The position numbers and the translations under genes were made by a program. The notes below the pieces were generated by a model. That model saw nothing but the letters and a program-made list of their open reading frames with translations. It searched no databases and was not told the DNA's origin. Shown in pieces: positions 34,461 to 43,400 of a stretch of DNA of 64,000 bases (positions are counted from its first letter, which is position 1; each line of letters opens with the position of its first letter). The DNA comes from Oceanobacillus jeddahensis (GTDB lineage Bacteria > Bacillota > Bacilli > Bacillales > Amphibacillaceae): assembly GCF_000750635.1 (NCBI RefSeq), contig NZ_CCDM010000002.1, forward strand, positions 558,001 through 622,000, given 5' to 3'.

Positions 34461-34492
34461 AAAAAGCTCCGATTCTGTGTGAATCGAAGCTG
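34461..34492 (-). terminator. Terminator of the M24 peptidase gene
   Basis: agcttcgattc and gaatcggagct (minus strand) pair over five bases, then a T-run. A second hairpin, aaccctttttc with gaaaaagggtt at 34407-34431, lies nearby without a T-run. The rest of 34296-34615 shows no gene. Confidence 0.65.
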
Positions 34493-34615
34493 GAAATAGA
34501 TTGGTTATTAAAAATCCGTTTAAGTGCGTGTTCAAAAAGTGCGATAAATAGGACCAAGTCGGCTAAGCTCCTTTTTTCGCCGTGTCCTTTTTATTGGACT
34601 TTGTAAACATCCTCT

Positions 34616-35713
34616 TTAAGAAATTACTTGTAATGTTTTTGGATATTTCGTTAGTTCTAACGGCATATAATTGGTTGTAAACAGCATATCTTCAATTCTT
34701 ACACCGCCAACGCCTGGTACATAAATGCCCGGCTCAATGGTAAAGCACATACCTGGCTGGATAGCTAATGTATTTTCACTATGCATGGAAGGATATTCAT
34801 GTGTTTCAATTCCTAATCCATGTCCAAGTCGATGTGTAAAATATTCACCGTATCCTTGTTCTGTAATGTAATTTCTTGCAATTTTATCAAGTTCGCCGAC
34901 TGCCGTACCAGCTCGGCTTGCCTCAATTGCTTTTTCATTTGCGGTCAGTACTGTATCATATATTTGTTTCTGTTCATCAGTAATATCTCCGAAAGCAACT
35001 GTACGGGTAATATCAGAGCAATATCCTTGATAAATAACACCTAAATCAAAAAGAACAAAGCTGTTTTTCTCTAATTGTGTTTTATCCGGATTTCCATGGG
35101 GAGATGCTGTTTTCGCACCAAATAATGCCATTGTCTGAAATGACATTTCGCGTATCCCTTGTTTCTTTAGAGCGTGTTCGATGGTTGCTACTACTTCTAA
35201 CTCAGAGACGCCTTCTTTTAAAGCTTCCACTCCTGTTTTAACACCTAAATCCGCTAAATCTGCAGCCGTTCTTAAGTATTCATGTTCTGTCTTTGATTTA
35301 ATCAGACGTAGATTCTGAATGGCGTCTGTTGCATCAATATACGTCGTATCTGGAAGAATTTCTTGAAGTAGATTATAGCGATGGACAGTTAAATGATCTT
35401 TTTCTACAGCCATGACAGCAGGATTCTTTTCTTGTTTTTTCAAGAAAGCTTGTAGAACCTGCCAAGGATTTTCATGGTCATAGTAGCTTACAATTAAATG
35501 TTCCCATCCGGCATTTCTTGCATCTTCTTCTTCCATTTTCGGTAATAAGAAAATAGGATCGATTTCGTCCATCAGGATGATCCCGATAACTCTCTCATGC
35601 GGATCAGTGTAGTACCCGCTTAAATAATATACATTTGCTTTGGAACTGATAAAACAGCTATCCGCTTGCTTTTTTTTGAGCTCCGCAAATAAATTATTAA
35701 TTCTTTCTGACAT
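34616..35713 (-). CDS. M24 family metallopeptidase (Xaa-Pro dipeptidase type)
   Basis: This dinuclear-metal dipeptidase of 365 residues is predicted to cut dipeptides with C-terminal proline. The N-terminal domain (1-130) is the creatinase-like fold. The pita-bread domain shows all metal ligands: FDLGVIYQGYCSDITRT (two Asp), HRLGHGLGIETHEYP (His), FTIEPGIYVPG (Glu) and GGVRIEDM (Glu). AGGAGG precedes the ATG. It is a single gene with its own terminator. Assignment to pepQ versus ypdF-like peptidases is open. Confidence 0.93.
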   Translation of the reverse strand: MSERINNLFAELKKKQADSCFISSKANVYYLSGYYTDPHERVIGIILMDEIDPIFLLPKMEEEDARNAGWEHLIVSYYDHENPWQVLQAFLKKQEKNPAVMAVEKDHLTVHRYNLLQEILPDTTYIDATDAIQNLRLIKSKTEHEYLRTAADLADLGVKTGVEALKEGVSELEVVATIEHALKKQGIREMSFQTMALFGAKTASPHGNPDKTQLEKNSFVLFDLGVIYQGYCSDITRTVAFGDITDEQKQIYDTVLTANEKAIEASRAGTAVGELDKIARNYITEQGYGEYFTHRLGHGLGIETHEYPSMHSENTLAIQPGMCFTIEPGIYVPGVGGVRIEDMLFTTNYMPLELTKYPKTLQVIS

Positions 35714-35909
35714 TGTTCTTTTGCCTCCTAGTCTATTAATATAGCTGATTTTTTTACAGGGCGGATTGAAATAAATAGTATTCTTTAAAAAATTATAGCA
35801 GATAATAAGAAAAAATCCGATAAAAATGAAACTTTTTACGAGACCAATCGTATTTCATATTGTACACGAACCGTACATTACTATTACTTATTCCAAGAGG
35901 AGGATTTGT

Positions 35910-36578
35910 ATGTTTCAATTTTTTAACCGAATGAAAACAATTGTCAGTTCAGAATTGAATGCAATGATCGATAAGGCGGAAGACCCAGTCAAGATGTTAG
36001 ATCAGTACTTGAGGGATATGGGCAAGGATATTGAAGAGGTTGAAGCTGCTGTCGCAAAACAAATGGCTAATGAAAAAATGTTGAAGCGCAAAGCAAATGA
36101 TGCAAAAGCGATGGTCGAAAAGCGTCAAGAGCAAGCGGAAAAAGCAGTAGAAGCAGATAATGATGAATTAGCCAAAAAAGCATTGGAAGATAAAAGACAC
36201 CAGGAAAAATCGTATGAGTCTTTACAAGCTTCTTGGGAACGTGCTGATGAAGATGTAAAAATTCTTAAAGAAAAATTATCTGAAATGAAAAAAGAATATC
36301 AAGAAATGAAATTGAAAAAGGATTCCTTAAAAGCACGTGCAGAATCTGCAAAAACCAGAACAAAAATGAACCGTACGATGTCTTCTATTGGCAGCGATCA
36401 ATCTCGTCAAGGATTTGAAAGAATGGAAGAAAAAGTGCTGCAATATGAAGCAGAAGCAGAAACTTCAGAAGACTTAAATGAAAGTGCACGTACGCTGGAT
36501 GATGCATTCAAAGAGCTTGAAAATAATAATGGTGTGGATGATGAATTAGCTGCATTGAAAAAGAAATTTAATAAATAA
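35910..36578 (+). CDS. PspA/IM30 family envelope-stress protein
   Basis: This peripheral membrane protein of 222 residues is almost wholly coiled coil. Its start, MFQFFNRMKTIVSSELNAM followed by DKAEDPVKMLDQYLRDM, is the amphipathic and conserved N-terminal region of the PspA/Vipp1 (ESCRT-III-like) family. Such proteins assemble on damaged membranes. ATG 35910 follows GAGGAGG; longer upstream readings lack a ribosome site. The hydrolase gene is 90 bp downstream on the same strand. Confidence 0.94.
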   Translation: MFQFFNRMKTIVSSELNAMIDKAEDPVKMLDQYLRDMGKDIEEVEAAVAKQMANEKMLKRKANDAKAMVEKRQEQAEKAVEADNDELAKKALEDKRHQEKSYESLQASWERADEDVKILKEKLSEMKKEYQEMKLKKDSLKARAESAKTRTKMNRTMSSIGSDQSRQGFERMEEKVLQYEAEAETSEDLNESARTLDDAFKELENNNGVDDELAALKKKFNK

Positions 36579-36668
36579 TTTTTGAAAAGATGCATACAAG
36601 TAACCAATAGCGGGAAAACACATTACGAAATCAAATAATAATCCAAATCGTCAAAGGAGAGATTTTCA

Positions 36669-37355
36669 GTGAAAGTATCTTTTCATGGACATTCCGTAGT
36701 AAAAGTTGATACAGGAAAGCATCACATCATTATTGACCCGTTTATCAATGGAAATGAGGCATGTGATTTAGATCCAAGTACAGAAAAGGCGGATGTTATT
36801 CTGCTGACACATGCTCATAATGATCATGTCGGAGATACAGTGGAAATCGCTAAGAATAATGATGCCTTGGTTGTAGCTCCGAAAGAACTTGCTGATTATA
36901 TAGCTTCGAATGGTGTGAATGCACACCCTATGCATATCGGCGGTTCTCACGAATTTGACTTTGGGAAAGTGCAATTTACACAAGCCTTTCATGGTTCATC
37001 CTATGAAGAAGAGGATGGAACAGTTATTTATGGCGGTATGCCAGGTGGAATTCTTCTTACAGTAAATGGAAAAACCATTTATCACTTGGGAGATACGGCA
37101 TTATTTACAGATTTAAAAATGTACGGTGAATTAAACGATATTGATATTGCCTTTATTCCAATCGGGGATAACTTTACGATGGGACCAAGTGATGCACTGA
37201 TTGCAGCTGAATGGGTAAATGCCAAGAAAGTTGTTCCTGTGCATTATAATACTTTCCCACCGATTGTGCAGGACCCGGAAGCTTGGGCCTCTAAAGTGAA
37301 GGCTGGCAATGCTCACGCAATGAAAGTTGGCGAAACCCTCGATTTATCTTCTTAA
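36669..37355 (+). CDS. Metal-dependent hydrolase of the UPF0173 (YtkL) family
   Basis: This metallo-beta-lactamase-fold protein has 228 residues. The metal motif [11 protein letters not shown] (His48, His50, Asp52, His53) is followed by [12 protein letters not shown] and [11 protein letters not shown], which give the remaining ligands. The substrate is not known for the family. The start is GTG with AAAGGAGAG ten bases upstream. It lies behind the PspA-type gene and ends at a perfect terminator hairpin. Confidence 0.94.
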   Translation: MKVSFHGHSVVKVDTGKHHIIIDPFINGNEACDLDPSTEKADVILLTHAHNDHVGDTVEIAKNNDALVVAPKELADYIASNGVNAHPMHIGGSHEFDFGKVQFTQAFHGSSYEEEDGTVIYGGMPGGILLTVNGKTIYHLGDTALFTDLKMYGELNDIDIAFIPIGDNFTMGPSDALIAAEWVNAKKVVPVHYNTFPPIVQDPEAWASKVKAGNAHAMKVGETLDLSS

Positions 37356-37376
37356 AAAAAGAAATATATTTTCAGT

Positions 37377-37414
37377 AGAAAACCACGGAGCAGAATGTAT
37401 CTCCGTGGTTTTCT
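37377..37414 (+). terminator. Terminator after the UPF0173 gene
   Basis: agaaaaccacggag and ctccgtggttttct pair perfectly (14 bp) over ten bases. Confidence 0.85.
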
Positions 37415-37466
37415 GCTGCATAGAAATAACGATCTCTCATAGACTTATAAAAAGGGGGAGGTAGCT

Positions 37467-37694
37467 TTGAAGACAAATATTATTTTAAGATTATTGTTGG
37501 TTGCTTTTTTACTTTACATTGCCTGGCCAATGGTTCCGCAATCTACTAGTTCCTTGGAATTCTTGTTTTGGGGGTGCTGGTTATTATTTGCGTTTGTATT
37601 TATAGGTGCTAATCTTGCAACACTATTAAAAATGTCCCGTCCACCGGTTATGGAACAGGAGGGACTAACTAAGAATAAACAGCGCAGTCATTGA
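37467..37694 (+). CDS. Small two-helix membrane protein
   Basis: This 75-residue protein starts at TTG after GGGGGAGG. It has two hydrophobic helices (about residues 5-20 and 31-52) and a basic tail ending TKNKQRSH. There is no known family. It is on the strand of the UPF0173 gene but after its terminator. The following 130 bases (37700-37830) read partly like protein (KLADAGVVVS, stop, RIAEKLKSMDNPYKP) but have no start and run into a hairpin, so I do not call a gene there. Confidence 0.6.
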   Translation: MKTNIILRLLLVAFLLYIAWPMVPQSTSSLEFLFWGCWLLFAFVFIGANLATLLKMSRPPVMEQEGLTKNKQRSH

Positions 37695-37823
37695 GTTTCC
37701 TCTGTATCAATGGAATAGTATTGTAGAAAAACTGGCAGATGCTGGTGTAGTTGTATCATAAAGGATTGCTGAGAAGTTAAAAAGCATGGACAACCCATAT
37801 AAACCGATAAACAAAGAAAGGTT

Positions 37824-37872
37824 AAAGGGGATGCCGGCTAAGCAAGTACTTGAATAGTCGGCATCCCCTTTA
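37824..37872 (-). terminator. Hairpin after the lipoprotein gene
   Basis: aaaggggatgccg and cggcatccccttt pair over about 20 bases; on the minus strand an adenine/thymine-rich run follows, 20 bp beyond the lipoprotein stop codon. Confidence 0.65.
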
Positions 37873-37893
37873 AATTCATTTTGTATCAAGGAA

Positions 37894-38382
37894 TTACTGC
37901 AATTCAGCAGTTATTGAATCCTTATCCAATTCAAGTATATCAATGACACGTTCTTCTAATTTAATAGCATGTTCTTCAGGGGTTTCACTATCAAAATGAT
38001 CTCTCATTGCAAATTCTATACTGGATTCATCATTTCCTTTTAGCCAATAAAGACTTATAATATCGTTTACTAATTGAAGCTCTGTCTCATTTAGGATGGG
38101 CTCTTCACCTCTGTCTATTTTGTTATCGCTTTCTACACCTAATCTTATCAAGTCCTCATCAATAAAGAGATCGTCAAAGTCAATTTCATTGCCATTATCA
38201 TCAACAAAGCTTCCATTATGCTCATGCGCTCTTTCTTCGTATAACTCATAACTTTTTACAAAATCATCATAATATTCTTTGGACATGTCGTCTGGTACTG
38301 TATTCTTACCAGATGCGTCACTATTGCAACCGACTAATAAAAGAAATGTAATAAATAATATTAGACCCATTTTCACCCGCAT
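37894..38382 (-). CDS. Putative lipoprotein
   Basis: This 162-residue protein has a short lipoprotein signal peptide: basic start, hydrophobic LILFITFLLLV and lipobox LVGC with Cys19. The mature part is highly acidic (DDNGNEIDFDDLFIDEDL) and helical towards the end (HAIKLEERVIDILELDK). It would be anchored outside the membrane. No family is recognised. GAGGAGTG precedes the ATG. It is oriented away from the SOS-like small gene group that follows. Confidence 0.7.
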   Translation of the reverse strand: MRVKMGLILFITFLLLVGCNSDASGKNTVPDDMSKEYYDDFVKSYELYEERAHEHNGSFVDDNGNEIDFDDLFIDEDLIRLGVESDNKIDRGEEPILNETELQLVNDIISLYWLKGNDESSIEFAMRDHFDSETPEEHAIKLEERVIDILELDKDSITAELQ

Positions 38383-38544
38383 TTCTTCACTCCTCGCACT
38401 ATGTATATACAGGAGGAATTATACCATAACCCAGTTAATAAAACAGCATTTTATTAGGTTGGAATATAGGGTTTCTCCTTGATGGGCTGCTTATGTTTAC
38501 CATACCAATAGATCGTATTTATTATTTTTACCCTGCTAAAAATT

Positions 38545-38603
38545 AACAGTACACTTGTTCTGTTTTTGTGGTATACTGATGTTATAAACAGAACAAATAT
38601 TCG
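38545..38603 (+). promoter_or_regulatory. LexA-box-like element, copy 3
   Basis: aacagtacacttgttct, an AT-rich core with gttataaa, then agaacaaatattcg (59 bases). It is the same layout as at 13577 and 18310. The small WYL-like gene starts 29 bases to the right. To the left, a short minus-strand frame reads IYWYGKHKQ, faintly like the end of the YolD-like protein at 13149. Confidence 0.6.
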
Positions 38604-38631
38604 TGAAAATGGCATTCTTGGAGGGGGACGT

Positions 38632-38847
38632 ATGATTGTTTTTTTAACGAATGCAATGAACCGAAAAGAAAAAATCATGATTTATTATATGGATTCTAAG
38701 GACGAGGTAAGTCAAAGAATTATTAGAGTAGTACAATTAGGTGATGAAAAAATATTAGCTTATTGTTATTATCGAAAACAGGTTAGAAACTTCAAAATAG
38801 ACAACATCTTATCGTACGGGCGATTGAAGGGAAGAATGGGAGCATGA
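38632..38847 (+). CDS. Small WYL-domain-like protein
   Basis: This 71-residue protein contains the order VSQRIIRVVQLG, ILAYCYYRKQVRNFKIDNIL, which resembles the C-terminal strands of WYL ligand-binding domains (I..aYcy.r..vR.Fk.d.I). No DNA-binding domain is attached. ATG 38632 follows GGAGGGGG; a longer reading would start inside the regulatory element. It ends overlapping the next start by four bases (ATGA). A broken paralogue is at 18397. Its position after a LexA-box-like element suggests DNA-damage induction. Confidence 0.65.
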   Translation: MIVFLTNAMNRKEKIMIYYMDSKDEVSQRIIRVVQLGDEKILAYCYYRKQVRNFKIDNILSYGRLKGRMGA

Positions 38848-39074
38848 AGGATTTGCAAGAGTTAGATAGGAACATATTTCAATTAATGATGGCTCATAAG
38901 GATAATCTTTATGTAGAAGTAAAATATTTTAAGGATAATGAATACCATCGAATAGATGGTTATATTGACAGCATCAACTATCAGGAAAGGTATATAGATG
39001 TAGTTGATAAGCTAGGATATAAGGAGTTTACAACGATTAAATTTGAAGATATTATTGACGTTTTTATAATATAA
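38844..39074 (+). CDS. YolD-like small protein
   Basis: This 76-residue protein has the YolD-type C-terminal order YHRIDGYIDSINYQERYIDV and IKFEDIIDVFI. It is shorter than the 130-residue YolD-like protein at 13149 and lacks that protein's N-terminal WxxMMLSDH part. Translation is coupled to the upstream gene by the ATGA overlap. No UvrX-type polymerase gene follows; a membrane protein gene does. Assignment to the family is moderate because the protein is short. Confidence 0.65.
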   Translation: MKDLQELDRNIFQLMMAHKDNLYVEVKYFKDNEYHRIDGYIDSINYQERYIDVVDKLGYKEFTTIKFEDIIDVFII

Positions 39075-39121
39075 AAGAAGGATTATTATTGCGTATTAAG
39101 AGTAAGAAAGGAAGAGTATTA

Positions 39122-39427
39122 GTGAGAAAAAATAATGCTATTCTAATTAGTATTATAATTTTGGCGGTTATAATGGGTGTATTCGGTCAAGATTTTGCGT
39201 ATTTTTTGAATTGGATTTCCGATGATTTAGAACCGATATATAATTTAACTGTTTTAACAGTAATAAGCGTATCTTTATTTTTAATTGCTATACTTATGAC
39301 ATGTTTTCAGTATATCAGAGGAAAAATCGGGACGAAACAATTAGGTTTATTCATGTTTTTGAGTTTGATTGTAGGATTGGTTGTTTCTGGGTGGTCCATA
39401 TTTGTTTTAGCCATGTGGTGGGGGTAA
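39122..39427 (+). CDS. Small membrane protein at the end of the SOS-like group
   Basis: This protein has 101 residues from GTG 39122 (AAAGGAAG seven bases upstream); TTG 39089 with AGAAGGA is an alternative adding 11 basic residues. Three hydrophobic helices (about 7-22, 37-58 and 74-96) and a tail AMWWG are seen. No family is recognised. It follows the YolD-like gene by about 50 bp and ends at a terminator like the one after the ImmA-linked membrane gene at 19734. Confidence 0.6.
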   Translation: MRKNNAILISIIILAVIMGVFGQDFAYFLNWISDDLEPIYNLTVLTVISVSLFLIAILMTCFQYIRGKIGTKQLGLFMFLSLIVGLVVSGWSIFVLAMWWG

Positions 39428-39480
39428 TTCATTTAATATATGGAAAGAGATAATAAATGGATACTGAATATAGTAGAATA

Positions 39481-39506
39481 AAAAGAGAGGAAGCCCTCTC
39501 TTTTTT
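39481..39506 (+). terminator. Terminator of the SOS-like small gene group
   Basis: aaagagagg and cctctcttt pair over four bases and a T-run follows. Confidence 0.85.
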
Positions 39507-39712
39507 ACACCTATCCGCGTATTATTTTCAGCCCCAAATTGTTATATTATTATATGTTTTCTTACGCTTTTGTTTTATAATATTTTTATATAAATGTTGA
39601 TACAGTAAGTTTTTTATAATATTTTTCATTAATATGCTTTAAAATATCTGTATCAGTTGTATAATTAGACTAATAAGTTTTATATAGTACAGTTGAAAGA
39701 AGGTGATGGCAG

Positions 39713-41020
39713 ATGGCAACCAAACATGAACAAATTTTACAACATATTTTATCATTACAAGTAGGTAGTAAGATATCTGTCCGTCAAATAGCAAAGGATT
39801 TAAATGTTAGTGATGGGACTGCTTATAGAGCGATCAAGGAAGCAGAAAACCAAGGAATAGTAAGTACGATTGAACGCGTAGGGACAATCAGGATTGAAAG
39901 GAAAAAGAAAGATAATTTTGAGGAACTGACCTTTGCTGAAATTGTAAATATTATTGATGGACAAGTACTGGGTGGTAGAGACGGGTTACATAAAACACTT
40001 AGTAAATTTGTCATTGGAGCAATGCAATTGAACGCTATGATGCGTTATACGCAAGCAGATTCACTGCTGATTGTTGGGAACAGGCTTGAAGCGCATAAAC
40101 TGGCTTTAGAAGCTGGAGCTGCTGTTCTGATTACAGGAGGCTTTGATACAGATGATGCTGTAAAGCGGCTAGCAAATGAAAAACAATTACCTATTATTTC
40201 AACGAGCTACGATACTTTTACAGTTGCAGCAATGATTAACCGTGCCATTTATGATCAATTAATTAAGAAGGAAATTGTTTTTGTAGGAGATATTTCAACC
40301 CCGTTTGAGTCCTCCTATTATTTAACGACAAAACAACAGGTCAAGGATTGGTATATTAATAATGAGGTTTCCTCCCATACGCGATTTCCAGTTGTAGATG
40401 ACCGGATGAAGGTAGTAGGGATGGTTTCTTCTCGTGACATTGTTGGGAAAGATCAGAGTACGTTTATCGATCGTATCATGAGCCGTAGACCGCTCGTTGT
40501 TCAAGAGAAAACATCATTAGCTTCGGTGGCACATATGATGGTTTGGGAAGGAATTGAACTCGTTCCAGTGGTGGATGGAGCTCATGAGTTAAAAGGGGTT
40601 GTTTCCAGGCAAGATGTATTAAAAGCAATGCAGCAAATACAGAGACAGCCTCAAGTTGGAGAAACAATTGAAGATATTGTAGCTAATAATATGTCGCAGA
40701 GTCCCGGGGAAGATGGTATGTTTGAAGCACATGTTATACCGCAAATGACAAATCATTTGGGTACGTTATCGCATGGTGTGTTTACAGCTTTAATTACAGA
40801 AGCATGTGAAAAAATGATGAAAATAGAAAAAAAAGCAGAAATTTCGATTGAAAATATTACGGTGTATTTTAGTAAGCCGGTACCAATTGACAGCACGCTG
40901 CATGTTAAACCGACTCTACTTGATGTCGGGCGTTTATATGCAAAAATAGATGTAGAGGTAATCCATGGGCAAACTACGGTAGGACGATCATTAATTATGG
41001 CTCAGCTGATTAACCGGTAA
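39713..41020 (+). CDS. ytoI: CBS/DRTGG domain regulator-like protein YtoI
   Basis: This four-part protein of 435 residues has an N-terminal winged-helix-like region (about 1-60, VRQIAKDLNVSDGTAYRAI), a DRTGG domain (about 68-180), a CBS pair (about 190-310, FPVVDDRMKVVGMVS and LVPVVDGAHELKGVVS) and a C-terminal hotdog/thioesterase-like domain (about 320-435, GTLSHGVFTALI and VGRSLIMAQL). CBS pairs usually bind adenine nucleotides, so it may sense cell energy or a second messenger; the function is not established. It stands alone before the convergent ytpI. Confidence 0.9.
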   Translation: MATKHEQILQHILSLQVGSKISVRQIAKDLNVSDGTAYRAIKEAENQGIVSTIERVGTIRIERKKKDNFEELTFAEIVNIIDGQVLGGRDGLHKTLSKFVIGAMQLNAMMRYTQADSLLIVGNRLEAHKLALEAGAAVLITGGFDTDDAVKRLANEKQLPIISTSYDTFTVAAMINRAIYDQLIKKEIVFVGDISTPFESSYYLTTKQQVKDWYINNEVSSHTRFPVVDDRMKVVGMVSSRDIVGKDQSTFIDRIMSRRPLVVQEKTSLASVAHMMVWEGIELVPVVDGAHELKGVVSRQDVLKAMQQIQRQPQVGETIEDIVANNMSQSPGEDGMFEAHVIPQMTNHLGTLSHGVFTALITEACEKMMKIEKKAEISIENITVYFSKPVPIDSTLHVKPTLLDVGRLYAKIDVEVIHGQTTVGRSLIMAQLINR

Positions 41021-41059
41021 GGTACCTGTTATAGTTTAACTATTTGTAAAGGCCACGTT

Positions 41060-41262
41060 TCGACCATTCAAAAAGCATAAAAAAAGAAGCGGGATTAACG
41101 AGCGGTGGTAAATCTTTCGACAGAATCAAGTACTGTTTTTATCGTAGTGTAACTGGCTGGGGCCTGCGGTTACTCGCCCCACCGAAAATCATTGCGATTA
41201 CTCGCCCCGTCGTAAAAGAGTTGTGCGTCGAAAAACCTCCACTGAAAGAAGTTTCACTTTAT
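41060..41262 (+). repeat. Intergenic repeat with two gcgattactcgcccc-type motifs
   Basis: The motif occurs at 41165-41180 (one base different) and 41194-41208, followed by gttgtgcgtcgaaaaac and cactgaaagaagtttcactttatg. The same tail follows the motif at 49187-49260 and, without the motif, appears near 29346. It lies between ytoI and ytpI and has no coding sense. Confidence 0.7.
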
Positions 41263-41276
41263 GATTTAGCAATAAA

Positions 41277-41312
41277 AAAACAACTGGATCCCTATTGATT
41301 CCAGTTGTTTTT
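41277..41312. terminator. Bidirectional terminator
   Basis: aaaacaactgga and tccagttgtttt pair perfectly over eleven bases, with A- and T-runs outside. Confidence 0.85.
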
Positions 41313-41379
41313 AAGCTAAAATGAAGTAAATATATACAAGGCTGCATAATTAGAATATAACGTAACGCCTGAACCTTGC

Positions 41380-41673
41380 TTATTGCGGGTATAATCTTCT
41401 CCACTCTTTTTGATAATGACGCGCTTCCTTAAAGCCGCGGATGAGTTGCATTAATCCTAAAGCAAAGATAGCAAGTCCAATAAACAAACTAAGCTGTGTA
41501 AGATAGAGTGTGTACTGATTAATTGCAAAAGCTATTAAAAATGCTCCTAAACAAGATCTGGCTCTGCCATTAAAATATTTTTGAGTTAATGTATTTTTCT
41601 CTTTCAGGATTGCTACTTTATAATAGATATAAAAGACTGCTGACACTATAATTATTATTGGAAAGATAACCAT
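41380..41673 (-). CDS. ytpI: YtpI-family membrane protein
   Basis: This 97-residue protein has three hydrophobic helices (about 2-18, 42-60 and 64-80), the RARSCLGAFLIAFAINQYTLY segment typical of the family, and a basic, aromatic C-terminus (KEWRRLYPQ). The function is unknown. GGAGCGGAG precedes the ATG. The position, convergent with ytoI and divergent from nrnA, is the same as in Bacillus. Confidence 0.88.
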   Translation of the reverse strand: MVIFPIIIIVSAVFYIYYKVAILKEKNTLTQKYFNGRARSCLGAFLIAFAINQYTLYLTQLSLFIGLAIFALGLMQLIRGFKEARHYQKEWRRLYPQ

Positions 41674-41809
41674 TTAACTGCTCCGCTCCTACTTACATAT
41701 TGTTAAATTATATTTTCATTGTACCTTTTTTTAAATAAGAAAGGAAGTGTAATAATCTTGGCGAGGAGCCGGAATTTATTTTTAAAATATATTCAAGAAG
41801 GAGATTGAC

Positions 41810-42754
41810 ATGGAAATTACAAAAATTATCGAAGCGATTGAAAAAAATGAGAAAATTATTATCCATCGGCATGTGCGTCCTGATCCAGATGCGATCGGTT
41901 CACAGGCTGGTTTAAAGGCTTTAATCAAACATTCTTTTCCAGAAAAAGAAGTCTATGCTGTAGGAGAAGATGTGCCATCCTTGATTTTTTTAGCACAGAT
42001 GGATCAAGTACCAGATGATATCTACAAGGAAAGTCTAGTTATTGTCTGTGACACTGCAAATCAACCGCGGATTGATGACCAACGTTATCATACGGGAAAG
42101 CAGCTGATAAAAATTGATCATCATCCCGTTACAGATTCTTATGGAGATATAGAATGGGTATCCACAGATGCGAGTTCTACCTCAGAGATGATTGTTGAGC
42201 TTGCACTAGAAGCGCAGCCTCGGGGCTGGGCATTAAACAATGAGGCAGCACGACTATTATATGCAGGAATCGTTGGCGATACAGGAAGGTTTAAATTTCC
42301 TAGTACAACTGTCAAAACGTTTCAATATGCAGGAGAATTAGTTCGCTATGATTTTGACCGGACAGCTTTATATGATACATTATATCAAGCAGAAGAAAAG
42401 GTACTACGATTGAGTGGACATATTTTACAGCATTTTAAGTTAACGGACAATGGATTATGTGTTATTAAATTAACGGAGAATTTATTGAAAGAATTTGATG
42501 TTACTGTAGAGGAAACGAATCAGCTTGTACAGGTGGTAGCTGATGTAAAAGGGATCAAATCATGGGTGTTTTTTATTGAAGAACCTGAGCAAATTCGAGT
42601 ACGTATCCGCTCAAAGGGAGTTGTTATTAACCAAGTTGCTAAGAAATATAATGGGGGAGGTCATCCATTAGCTTCTGGTGCAACGGTGTACACATGGGAC
42701 GAGGCAAGAGATTTAATAGCTGATTTAGAAAAAGTATGCGGGGAAAATGTTTAA
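41810..42754 (+). CDS. nrnA: Bifunctional oligoribonuclease and pAp phosphatase NrnA
   Basis: This DHH-family phosphoesterase of 314 residues degrades nano-RNAs and removes 3'-phosphate from pAp. RHVRPDPDAIGSQ (Asp25, Asp27), VIVCDTA and KIDHHPV (DHH) form the Mn site. The DHHA1 domain ends in GGGHPLASGATV. AAGGAG precedes the ATG. It corresponds to ytqI in Bacillus. No other exoribonuclease of this sort is seen nearby. Confidence 0.95.
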   Translation: MEITKIIEAIEKNEKIIIHRHVRPDPDAIGSQAGLKALIKHSFPEKEVYAVGEDVPSLIFLAQMDQVPDDIYKESLVIVCDTANQPRIDDQRYHTGKQLIKIDHHPVTDSYGDIEWVSTDASSTSEMIVELALEAQPRGWALNNEAARLLYAGIVGDTGRFKFPSTTVKTFQYAGELVRYDFDRTALYDTLYQAEEKVLRLSGHILQHFKLTDNGLCVIKLTENLLKEFDVTVEETNQLVQVVADVKGIKSWVFFIEEPEQIRVRIRSKGVVINQVAKKYNGGGHPLASGATVYTWDEARDLIADLEKVCGENV

Positions 42755-42893
42755 CAGAATGATGAATATTGGGATGGTAGATTCCAATTAGATTTAACTA
42801 ATAAATATACAGAGGCTGTTATGCTTAAAGATATCTATCAAAGCAATAACAGCCTTCGTTTCATGAAATAAACGCGGTTGGCGGTTACGCAAA

Positions 42894-43400
42894 TTATCTA
42901 ACCGAATCAGGCAAAACAACGATTTTTAATTCGGATCCCAATGCAATAATTTGACTTACAGTAAATTGATAGCTCATGCTGTCAAGGGTGAAGGCTTTAT
43001 TTTCAATCGTTGAGATAAGCAGATCGTCTGATCGCGATATCAGCTCAACTTCTTCGCCCACGACATGATCAATCTCATCACGAATGAGAGCACGCAGCTG
43101 ATCCTGCATTAATAAGTCAATTCTCATAGAATCTGGATCTTCAATTTCGATGGTGATTTTTGAAATGGTAAGTGGTTGTTTCGATTGCTCACTTAAATCT
43201 TCTTTATCCTTAAGCAGTGTTTGATTGGTATGCTCTAGCTCAGTTACTTCATTAGACAGTTCGATATTTTCTTTTAACATATCTTCATACATCGTTCCGT
43301 ACATATACGTGAAGACAATGTAAGAAATAATGCTGCCAAAAAAGAAACCGACAAAAATAAGCTGCCAGTTTGTTTTTTTATGATAAGGAGGGATATGCAT
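42894..43400 (-). CDS. ytrI: Sporulation membrane protein YtrI-like
   Basis: This 168-residue protein has one N-terminal helix (about residues 13-33), a coiled coil (about 40-70, LKENIELSNEVTELEHTNQ) and a folded C-terminal domain (EIEDPDSMRIDLLMQDQL). In Bacillus the sigma-E-dependent YtrI works with YtrH in sporulation. ATG 43400 was chosen because AAGGAG lies ten bases upstream and overlaps the ytrH stop codon (TAATG), coupling the two. Confidence 0.88.
   Translation of the reverse strand: MHIPPYHKKTNWQLIFVGFFFGSIISYIVFTYMYGTMYEDMLKENIELSNEVTELEHTNQTLLKDKEDLSEQSKQPLTISKITIEIEDPDSMRIDLLMQDQLRALIRDEIDHVVGEEVELISRSDDLLISTIENKAFTLDSMSYQFTVSQIIALGSELKIVVLPDSVR

Noticed and set aside
37707..37889. 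60-codon minus-strand frame
   Set aside because: It overlaps the terminator hairpin of the lipoprotein gene and lacks a ribosome site.
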